NCBI GenBank assembly: GCA_022539475.1
Contig: VCMS01000128.1
Span: forward strand, 180,476-244,475
Reading direction: 5' to 3'
Source of the DNA: Gracilaria domingensis
Taxonomy: Eukaryota > Rhodophyta > Florideophyceae > Gracilariales > Gracilariaceae
DNA length: 64,000 nt
Shown here: piece by piece, positions 56,351 to 64,000 of the stretch
Position numbering within the stretch: position 1 is the stretch's first letter
How the letters are laid out: every line of letters begins with the position of its first letter
The notes under the pieces: model-generated
The model's input: the letters and a program-made list of their open reading frames with translations, nothing else
Told to the model about the DNA's origin: nothing
Database searches by the model: none
Translations under genes and position numbers: made by a program

Positions 56351-56722
56351 TCACTTGGACGCCGGAATGCTGACTGCCCCCGGTTTCATAATTTTTTCAT
56401 CCCAAGTAGCGGCCTTCCGGAGATCCTGGATGTATTTTGGAAGATCCAGGACCTCCGCCTGGTAAGGGTAGAACGTCTGACCGCTTCGATTGATGAGAAT
56501 ATTATAAACCACCACAAGACCTGGGTCCAATTGCTTCCCGTTCAACTCGCGGCGTAGAACACTTCCAATTCCATGCAACAACGCTTCCCCGACTATCACC
56601 TTTCCTTCATTCTCAATATCCATCTGCAGAGAAACCAGCATTCTAGCTTGCAATGATCGAGTGCTCCGCCGAGTGCGAGGAGTCATGCTTTGCGTACGCT
56701 TTCGAACAAGAGTTGGCTTCAT
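56351..56722 (-). CDS. hypothetical basic protein, first leftward frame (123 aa)
   Basis: ATG 56722 (MKPTLVRKRTQSMTPRTRRS) lies about 80 bp from the ATTTAAAG box of the left inverted-repeat arm (56798-56805). A basic N terminus is followed by a compact alpha/beta-like stretch (NEGKVIVGEALLHGIGSVLR, LDPGLVVVYNILINRSGQTF, YQAEVLDLPKYIQDLRKAAT). It ends at a TGA in the same frame as the two following leftward frames. No family recognised; possibly the first exon of the large leftward gene. Confidence 0.45.
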   Translation of the reverse strand: MKPTLVRKRTQSMTPRTRRSTRSLQARMLVSLQMDIENEGKVIVGEALLHGIGSVLRRELNGKQLDPGLVVVYNILINRSGQTFYPYQAEVLDLPKYIQDLRKAATWDEKIMKPGAVSIPASK

Positions 56723-56793
56723 GTTGAACAGCTATTGCAGTGAAATTTGTATATCAACGATACGCTCGCTCTGGACGATATAATAACGGAGTC

Positions 56794-56885
56794 GAGCCTT
56801 TAAATGGCGACTTACGCTGGGCACCCCCGATTTCGGCAGCTCCTCCTAGCGCACTGCCAGTCTCGTCCGTGTCCTGTCCGTGGCC
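56794..56885 (-). promoter_or_regulatory. left copy of the mirrored promoter
   Basis: About 90 bp here are the reverse complement, with few mismatches, of 58783-58870. The block includes GAGCCTTTAAATGGCGACTT (TATA-like TTTAAA) and a CGTCCGTGTCC repeat. It lies just upstream of the first leftward frame; an additional ATATAATA is at 56779-56786. Confidence 0.7.
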
Positions 56886-57089
56886 GCTCTCACGCTGATT
56901 GTACGCTTTAGAGTGGTGGAGTTCGCGCAGTGATCACTCACGCGAGCAATGGTCGCGCTCTCTAATCGTGCTCTTCAAATCCTTTCCATAGTAGTCAAGA
57001 GTACACTCATTCACATTCATGTACAGCCTACTCCCGCCAATACACGTGGACAGCGGCGCCAACGTACTGGCGGCCGGGTGTAGCGAAAT

Positions 57090-58605
57090 CACTGCGGGGG
57101 GGCGTGTTTTGGAAGGTCCCAGGATGGCGCCAGAATGTGGCCAGAACGTGCCCGTGGGCGAGGGGGGGTCGGTCGTGTTAAGGTAGGTACCCTAACACGA
57201 CCGGTATCCCCCGCCCGCGGTCACGTTTTCGGCGATTTTTTGAAAAATGTGCGATTTTATGCCCGCGGGCGCTGGGGTCCGGTCGTGTTAGCGTACCCTA
57301 ACACGACCGACCCCCCCCCCCCCCCTTCCCCCCCCCTCCCCGCCCGCGGGCACGTATTGGGCGCATTCTGGCACCCTCTGGAGACCTCTCAAAACACTCC
57401 TCCCGGCACTTCCGGCACCCACCGCGTCACCTCAATGCACCAACGCGTCTTCTCCATCCTTCAAACGCTCCCCAAATTCCCACGCGCACCACACCTACCC
57501 TCTCTGCGATCACCATCTCCCTTCCGAGGTGCTACACTTCACTGAATCAGTGACCGAATCTGTATAATTGAGTGGTTTCCATCTGTTCTACACGCTGCAG
57601 CAGTATATGCACCAGGCTGCCCTAATTATGCAACATGGCACTTGACCGGCGAGCGCGCGAGGGAGGTGTCCCACCACAGAATCCCCGGGAGCAAGCCAGG
57701 CTGCGATAGAGGCTACGGACTGTGACGCTTTGTGTTTGTGTCACAAAGGTGGTGAGAGGAGAGGGAGAGCACGTACGGAAGGGTGTGAAGCGCGTTCGCA
57801 ACGCCCTTCACACCCTGGTGTCAGCAGCGGTCGGTGTCGTGGGTTTGGAGTGAGACTGTTGTTGGGCGCGGTCGCTGGCGAGCACAGCGGCGGCCCTCCG
57901 ATGGGCTGCATGATCGTAACGAACTTACGGCTCCGGGATGGAATTGCGTCGTGTACAGTCTATGACTGGCGTAAAGATTAGTTTACAGAAAGTTCTAAGT
58001 TGTTTCATACCTTACCACTAGACTACAAAAGACTGCTATCGATGGCACTCTTAAGTATTGCTGCGCCAGAGGCGGCAGCCGGGCCATCGGCGGTGCATCC
58101 AGTATATCAGCCCCCGTCGTGGAACACGGCGCAGAATGCATAGAGTCCCCTACATCATTGACTCTCGATACCATCCTCTTCTCTAGGGTAGGTGTGGGGC
58201 GCGTGAAAATTAAGGAGTTTCTGGAGGGTTTAGAAGACGGGATGGTGCACTGAGGTGACGCAGTGGGTACAGGAAGTGCCGGAGAGGGGGGTGTTTTGGG
58301 AGGTCCCGGGAAGGCGCAAGAATGTGCTCAAAACGTGCCCGCGAGCAGAGGGGGAGGCGGGGGTCGGTCGTGTTAGGGTACGTACCCTAACACAACCGGA
58401 ACCAACCGCCCGCGGGCATAAAATCGCACATTTTTCAAAAAATCGCCCAAAACGTGCCCGCGGGCGGGAGGGTCGGCTCGTTTTAGGGTACCTATCCTAA
58501 CACGATCGACCCCCCCCCCCGCACGCGGGCACGTTCTGGCCACATTCTGGCACCCTCCGGAGACCTCCCAAAACACTTCTCCCGGCACTTCCGGCAGTGC
58601 TTTCG
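57090..58605. repeat. large inverted repeat with four near-palindromes
   Basis: 57090-57530 and 58190-58605 are inverted copies. Each arm itself contains two near-palindromes of about 28-33 bp built from GGTCGTGTTAGGGTA and its complement: 57171-57202, 57281-57308, 58366-58397 and 58475-58507. They are separated by GCCCGCGGGC palindromes and poly-C/G runs (for example 57309-57330). The palindrome cores contain TTAGGG and CCCTAA back to back. The outer parts share GAGACCTC(T/C)CAAAACACT and CACTTCCGGCA. No coding content. Confidence 0.8.
57546..58189. other. unique centre of the inverted repeat
   Basis: About 640 bp without an inverted counterpart. An 83-codon frame (57730-57981, MCLCHKGGERRGRARTEGCE) has no recognisable domain and biased composition, so it is not called. 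A GGTGTGAAG...CTTCACACC short inverted repeat lies near 57781-57820. Confidence 0.45.
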
Positions 58606-58782
58606 CTGCACACGGCGTAAACATATATCAAACTAGAGAAAACCAGCGCTTCACACCCACTTGGACCGCGACTATTAGCACAATACGCGACCTTTGTAAT
58701 AGCTCCGAATCGCGACGTGGCCGACACGCGACGCTTTCGCACCCGCTTAAAGCGGCACAGACACCGACCTCAGAAGGGAGCG

Positions 58783-58892
58783 GACACGGACACGGACGAG
58801 ACTGGTAGTGCGCTGGGAGGAGGTGCCGAAAGCGGGGGTGCCCAGCGTAAGTCGCCATTTAAAGGCTCGCCTCCGTTCTTTGCGCTGAAGCG
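58783..58892 (+). promoter_or_regulatory. right copy of the mirrored promoter
   Basis: Reverse-complement partner of 56794-56885: GGACACGGACGAGACTGG, GGGTGCCCAGCGTAAGTCGC and ATTTAAAGGCTCG. The TTTAAA box (58860-58865) is about 30 bp before the ATG at 58893, a tight TATA spacing. Confidence 0.7.
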
Positions 58893-61800
58893 ATGGATTC
58901 CACCGATGATGGAGAGAAGATACATCCTATCGACATGAGTGCTCCGCCTCCGGCGTTCCATGCATATGTCAGACTTTTATTGGTACTTCGCGATGCTTTG
59001 GCAAACAGCGATGGAGGCCCTGATCAGCCACAGGACGTGGGGTTTAGAGGGCTAATAGAGTTCTGCCCCGAGAACTATAAGGATATTCCGGAGGCAAGGA
59101 AGATGTTTGAGGAGTCCACTAACTCCAAGAACCTGCAGAACTTGAAAGTGCAACAGCTGCGAAAGAGTGTTGTGAATAACAAACCTGTGGAGCAACAATA
59201 TCTTGTAACGAAGCTTCTTGACAAGAAGGACGGGGATGAGGACCAGAGACTCCCCGATTATTTACTCCTCTCTATGGATATGGGTATATACCTACCGGTG
59301 CGATGCCTGGTTGGTTATTTCATGACCAGGAGAAAGCAGGTTCTGAAGACGACAGTGTTCATCTCACCAACAGCTGCGAACCCATTTGAGGTCGTTAAAT
59401 ACTTATCATACCTCGGCCACATAATGGGAGAGAACGACAACATCAGAATGATGAAGAAGAAACAACCGAAAAAGAAACGAAAATTGAACCATGCACCATC
59501 TGTGTACATACCCACTTTTACGACGTTCTCCAAATACAACTATGATCGACTGGGATTCGCTATCAGTGAGGTCGTATGGGCATGGAGTTGTTTTGCGGCT
59601 CATCTTGGATACACAAACGTTCAGCACATGGTATAACCATACATTTACATGAATATGCAGACTTCGAAGTATACAGCGCTAGAGACACGGGAGTCTGGTT
59701 ATGCCCCGCCGAGCCAGAGTACTCGATTGAACACACAGGATGTGCCACAGAGCAGTACTAGTGGATCGGTGGAGACCTTGAGTGATGAATGCGATACAAA
59801 CCTCCGAATACTGGCTAAGGAATTTTTGACAGACCTCGAAACCATATGCACCCACGATAGCCTCTATAGCTTACGGGCTGATCAGATGAGGAACTGGATA
59901 GAGTTCTCGGAGATGCGGATGGATACCGTATCTGGTTCTGACTCCGGTGAATTGCCTGCACGATTTCAGAACTTTTCGGAGTTGCTATGGAAACCGATAC
60001 AGGATATGCGTCATGCGGCAGGGTTCAATGTGGGCATTCATGGGAAACCCGATATTGAACTGACGGAAACTCCTAAAACTTCCGGTAATGCCGAACCTTC
60101 TTCGACCAAGTCTGCCCCAGCCCCACCTCGTCGAGAGTATATAGATCTCGTGAGCTCCGATGGCGACGACTTCGAGAAGCCGGTGAATCGTGCGGAGCAT
60201 GAATCTCGGGTTGCCGGGTACAACATCCAAAAGACTGGTATTGAGCCGCCCATGAAGGGGATATCCAGTCTCCTTCGAATGAATATGGACAAGGTGTGGA
60301 AGGGGATGAGAAAGTCACACTTTGTAGCATACAACTATGACATGAAGGACCTGAGGCACACACACGAAACGTTTGTGAATCAGAGTGAGATTTTATGGGG
60401 TGAGGCACAGCTTGTCCTAACAGACCCTCCCTTCAACACTCGAAGGAAGAGGAACAAACGGAATAGTTCTCACGATGTCTTCAGTGAGGATGACATGATC
60501 CGTACGGCTGACTTAATAAGTTCCGCGCTTCGGTCAGGTGGGCACTTCATCATATTCTGTGCCATGGCACAGTTTCATGTTTGGCACAGGATACTTTCGG
60601 AAACGGCGAGTACGAAAGATGAAGCTGGAAGCGAAGGTAAACCAGAACTCATTCCTTCGTTTAAAGTGGATGGGAATCCACTGGTGTTCATCCGGGATCG
60701 AAGTAATGTTGGAGGGAATCCACGGAAGTTTGGGATACAGCCCGTAACGGAGTACGCCGTTCATGGGGTGAAGCGTGGATTGCGACCATCGGAGGAAGCC
60801 AGTCTTACTCCATTTGAGGAGAATAATTTCATTCCTTCTTTTTTCCCGGCTAACAGGAATGTAATTGACCGGGTGCCAAAACCGAGAGCGGGTGAGTGGT
60901 TGAAATGGAAGGTAAATGAGCCAGGTAGTTGAGTACCACGTGCGCAGTACATAAGACCGGAGCAGAAGTCCAGGAAGTTGATGAAAGAGTTGATATGTCG
61001 GTTCACAAGACCGGGTGATCTTGTCATGGACATGTTCGCGGGAACGTTTTCTACGGGTATGGCGTGCCTATCGCTGACAAAATATTGGACGTTCTTGGGG
61101 TGTGAGAAGAATAGGCCATGTTTCAGCCATGCGGAGCACCATATAACGACTCTTATGGCCGAAGTTCTTCGCGGGGGGAAGAATGATATCGTAGTTGAAC
61201 AGGAGGTGGTGGATGCTGATTCAACGACTTATGAACGGGTTCCACATCGGGACCGAGGTCGGCTTGAATGGGAGGCTCTATTTGGATACCCCCAGTACCA
61301 AGTGATTCCTGCACATATTACTCAGTTCCTAGGAAGATACTGGAAGGACTGGGAGTTTGTCGACAAGTGTGGACAGCATACTGTAGATCTTTGGGACGAG
61401 AAGTACCGAGGAGCTCTGAATCTAATGGATATGCATATGCTGTTGACTGTTGAAGCCAATCGCTATCGCTTACATGTAGCATCTTCTAAGATTCGACATC
61501 CCCGTGCCGGTGTGGGGGTATTCACAGAACATAAGATATTGGCGGGGGAAACTATCTGTCATTTTTATGGAACTTTGGTATACACGGATCTGACGAACCG
61601 GAAGGAAAGACACTCAACGTATGGAAGTGGCTGTCTCGGAGCAACCCCTGTGCGGTACAAGTTGTTTTCTATGATGGTCACTGTGACTGGTTCGGAGTTT
61701 CTGCCCCTGAGGAACAGACCAGGACAGGCTCAGGATAGAAAGGAGAGCAAAGTCTACATTGTCCCGGCGCCTTTCTGTATCGGGGGCTTCATTAACGACG

Positions 61801-62031
61801 CCGGATATCATGCCGGGGATCCCGATTTATCGCAGCCCCGGTCGAACAGAACTCGAAGTGCTAATGTGAAGATGGTGGAAGCAAAAGTCCGTGATACAGT
61901 TTAAGTCCGGCCTTTCTAACTATGCTCTACTTCGTTGTAGAGCAGTAAGAGATATTGAGAGGGGCAAAGAGTTGTATTTCAACTACGGAGAGCAGTACGC
62001 CTGGGACTGGGCTTTGACATTGGAGCAATAA
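58893..62031 (+). CDS. DNA amino-methyltransferase fused to a SET domain, with inferred small introns
   Basis: Start ATG 58893 (MDSTDDGEKIHPIDM). The unknown N-terminal region has a KKKQPKKKRKLN NLS. The TAA at 59634 and the TGA at 60930 are in-frame and each sits inside a possible GT-AG intron (59631-59660, 30 nt; 60912-60947, 36 nt). The methyltransferase has motif IV AQLVLTDPPFNTRRKR, SALRSGGHFIIFCAMAQFHV, then motif I RPGDLVMDMFAGTFSTGMAC and FLGCEKNRPCFSHAEHHI: the IV-before-I order of beta-class N6-adenine/N4-cytosine enzymes. The SET domain begins HPRAGVGVFTEHKILAGETI, has GGFINDAGYHAGD and NVKMVEAK; a 55-nt intron (61891-61945, with CTAAC branch-like site) would join it to LRDIERGKELYFNYGEQYAW, the normal SET end, and a TAA at 62029-62031. 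The resulting protein would be about 1005 aa. If the small introns are wrong, the gene is split or damaged. Confidence 0.7.
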
Positions 62032-62272
62032 ATGAGTGCAGTACCGAATAGAAAGTAAATATGCTTGCGAATGTTGCAGCTGCCTCCAATACGCGTTGTA
62101 AATGTACACTGGAGCTCTTCCTCTATTTGTAACGGCGATATTTGCGACCCATTGTGCACCTCAAATTCCTAAAAAGCAGGAACTGCTGAGTCCCCCGGAA
62201 TATCTGAACCATGCACATCCCCTACCCCCTCCCCCCAACAATTTCGTTCATTACCCCGTTTATCTCCACAAC

Positions 62273-63562
62273 ATGGGTATAACGCCGAGAAAGCGAAATA
62301 GTACGCAGCGGAACAAGAGTGGACAGAAGAGGAGAAGAGCATCAGATGATACGAATCAATCTACAAGCACGGCAATTCCTAAACGGAAGTCATCCTCGAC
62401 GAAGGAGAGAGTCAGTGGGTGTCCTTCTACAGTACTCTCTCGCCCATCTCGCAGCGGAGTGTCTTCCAGGATTGCGTCAAGAATTCGTGGATCAGCCAAC
62501 GATATCATTCCGTCAACTGCCGATAATGCAAATCGTGCATCTGTCTCTGCTCCCCAAGATGATGAGGTAACTCGGCCCAGCGGGTCAGGACAGGAGGGCA
62601 TGACAACTGGAACTGAAGAGGTTCGTATGACACCAAAACCTTCACGTCCCCCGCCGATATCGAAGACCGGAGCTACTGGAGCGCGGGTTACGCCGCCCAG
62701 TGGATCTGGAAAACAAGGGACATTGACGAGAAGTCGTAAGAACCCTAGTATGTTAAGATCGTCACGTCCCTCTCTGCCTTCTAGAACTGGGGCCACTATG
62801 AATCGTATTATGCCTCGCAATGGGTCCGGACAAGGGAGAAAGACAAAAAGAAATCGAGAGACGACTGATCGGGGAGCTATTTCTCGACCTTCCCCTCTTT
62901 CCAGAACGGGGGCCGTTGCAGCTCGTACGAGGCCCAATTCATCTGATATACGATGTTATGGAGGAGGACAGACACGGGAGTTGGAGCTGGGAGCCGTGCC
63001 AAGGGTGGAGACAGAAAGCCTGCAGCCTCTCGTTCCTAAGGGTGTAGCACATGAGGATAGTTCTGATAACGAAATAACACCGAATCCTGCGGCATTACCG
63101 GAGCCTATCGCCGAAGAGGCTAGAGAAATACCGGAAAATATCCACACTGGTGTGAATTCAACCTCTATGAACAGACGTGATCTTTTAAATGAACTGAATT
63201 GCTTAAAAGAAAAGGTTAAGACGCGACAGGAGGACTTGATGGTTCGGGGTATTCTAGTGAAGGTCGCCCAAGAGCATATTACGGCTTTGAAAAAGAGGCT
63301 TGAGGAGAAGGATCTAGTCATTGAAGGGCTAAGGGGGGCACTGAAACAGGAGAGAGATAGGATTACACGTGCTGGTGAACCTGGGCAGACAGGTCGAAAG
63401 ACTCTATGGAGAATCCGGGATCATTCCAAGGCTTTACGGAGTTTCAGGCGGAGGAACGAAGGAATGAGAGATATGGATTGTGAACGCATAGAGTATCGCG
63501 AGATTCCTCTCCCTCGCAGACGTGGAGTCTTTCTGCTTGTCCTTTTGGCATGTTTAACATAA
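62273..63562 (+). CDS. basic repeat protein with coiled coil (429 aa)
   Basis: Start chosen at ATG 62273 (MGITPRKRNSTQRNKSGQKR), which begins the basic region; the frame extends up to 62102 without support. Residues 50-230 hold about four diverged 35-residue repeats of the form (S)RPS-P-S(R/K)TGA---R--P-(S/N)GSG(K/Q), rich in Arg/Ser/Gly. An acidic linker follows, then a predicted coiled coil (RRDLLNELNCLKEKVKTRQE, ITALKKRLEEKDLVIEGLRG; residues about 300-370), and a hydrophobic end (RGVFLLVLLACLT). No family recognised. The chromatin-like composition and position 240 bp after the methyltransferase-SET gene, same strand, suggest it belongs to the island. Confidence 0.55.
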   Translation: MGITPRKRNSTQRNKSGQKRRRASDDTNQSTSTAIPKRKSSSTKERVSGCPSTVLSRPSRSGVSSRIASRIRGSANDIIPSTADNANRASVSAPQDDEVTRPSGSGQEGMTTGTEEVRMTPKPSRPPPISKTGATGARVTPPSGSGKQGTLTRSRKNPSMLRSSRPSLPSRTGATMNRIMPRNGSGQGRKTKRNRETTDRGAISRPSPLSRTGAVAARTRPNSSDIRCYGGGQTRELELGAVPRVETESLQPLVPKGVAHEDSSDNEITPNPAALPEPIAEEAREIPENIHTGVNSTSMNRRDLLNELNCLKEKVKTRQEDLMVRGILVKVAQEHITALKKRLEEKDLVIEGLRGALKQERDRITRAGEPGQTGRKTLWRIRDHSKALRSFRRRNEGMRDMDCERIEYREIPLPRRRGVFLLVLLACLT

Positions 63563-64000
63563 TATGTTGTCTTTGGATGCCTTTTCTGTGCTTTTGAGAA
63601 CATCCGTGAATGAGGGACAGAACGCATCAAAAGAGTGAAGCGAGGGGGTTTGTATATATTACAGGGCTTTCCGTTTGGTCCAGAGAATGGACAGAATTTC
63701 TTAAGCCTAGAATATCGACAATATACTTGCAAGCGAGAATGGACACTCGACTTAGTTTGTCTTGCGATTGAACTGAAATTTCTGGTGAAGATTTAAAGAA
63801 GGGTCAGGACTTGAGCGAAGAGGTTTCAAGGATTGGCTCTGGACTGCGTAGAGACTTGCTAGAACGAATGGCATTGCGTCTGCATTCAGAATGCGGAAAC
63901 TCGATCAAGTGTATAGGGAAGTATGCACTACGTGAGGTCATCGGATGCCTTGGCGTAGCTCGTCGGAGAGTTGGAATAATGAGGTGAAAGAGGATAGGCG
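63563..64000 (+). other. right flank with a short coding-like frame
   Basis: From 63772 to a TGA at 63985-63987 the frame reads TEISGEDLKKGQDLSEEVSR, LRRDLLERMALRLHSECGNS and YALREVIGCLGVARRRVGIM, an amphipathic helical sequence without a start ATG at its beginning. It may be an exon of a gene that continues outside or a chance frame. A TATATATT stretch is near 63652-63660. Confidence 0.3.

Noticed and set aside
57730-57981. 83-codon frame in the centre of the inverted repeat
   Set aside because: No domain, biased Arg/Gly composition and no promoter; not called as a gene.
31648-60932. Genetic code with reassigned stop codons as explanation of the in-frame stops
   Set aside because: All three stops occur in-frame, yet intact genes in the same window end normally at TAG (wall proteins) and TGA (Cys-rich genes, Ty3 Pol), and readers of all three stops would need special context rules. 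Mutation or small introns are simpler.
1-64000. CRISPR array, bacterial operons or ribosomal RNA
   Set aside because: No regularly spaced short repeats with unique spacers, no Shine-Dalgarno-led operons, and no rRNA core sequences were seen. The tandem repeats present are coding minisatellites or retroelement parts.

Overview
The window is nuclear DNA of a eukaryote, probably a unicellular alga. A red-algal-type host would fit the tRNA with an ectopic intron, the mostly intron-free genes and the DIRS plus Ty3 retroelements, but the sequence alone does not prove it. TATA boxes lie 35-115 bp ahead of several ATGs, there is a pol III tRNA gene with internal A and B boxes, and there is a transcription factor DP, a SPRY protein, spliceosomal-type introns and LTR and DIRS retrotransposons. 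Nothing looks bacterial or plasmid-like. Base composition is very uneven: about 80% G+C with GCC/GGC tracts in the first 2.3 kb, and clearly A+T-richer sequence around 36 kb and 48-53 kb.

Layout. 1-2.0 kb: the end of a SPRY-domain gene, an elongator tRNA-Met gene apparently carrying two introns (one in the T loop), and a DP gene on the opposite strand. 1.8-15.2 kb: a tandem segmental duplication. Each copy has a piece or all of the DP 5' region, a secreted Ser/Pro-rich wall-type protein gene (588 aa and 801 aa) and a decaying ankyrin-repeat gene. 15.2-19.2 kb: two paralogous secreted proteins, both 332 aa, each made of three Cys-rich repeats. 19.2-30.6 kb: a young Ty3/gypsy element with 2143-bp LTRs. 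30.6-35.6 kb: a DIRS-type element on the minus strand (gag, RT-RNase H, tyrosine recombinase) with in-frame stops. 36.7-46.1 kb: a nest of older Ty3-type elements, including two LTR-like insertions with perfect 5-bp target duplications. 46.4-52.6 kb: low-G+C host-like sequence with a coiled-coil protein, an array of fold-back repeats, a ribulose-phosphate 3-epimerase pseudogene, a broken ketopantoate-reductase-like gene and a tail-to-tail pair of HAD/trehalose-phosphatase-like genes, one of them dead.

52.8-63.6 kb is the most unusual part. A central inverted repeat (about 56.8-58.9 kb) holds four near-palindromes with telomere-like TTAGGG/CCCTAA cores, and the same promoter-like sequence appears on both outer flanks in opposite orientation. 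Leftward genes lead to a ParB/Srx-like domain fused to a 2-oxoglutarate/Fe(II) dioxygenase. The rightward gene fuses an unknown N-terminal region, a beta-class (DPPF ... motif I) DNA amino-methyltransferase and a SET domain. This looks like a self-contained island for modifying DNA and chromatin, possibly mobile or viral in origin.

How the parts relate: the host genes seen (DP, SPRY, secreted proteins) are not obviously one pathway. The architecture is dominated by duplication, retroelement nesting and gene decay. Only the 52.8-63.6 kb cluster looks like a functional unit, with a symmetric divergent promoter, a DNA-binding candidate, a DNA methyltransferase, a dioxygenase and a SET domain.
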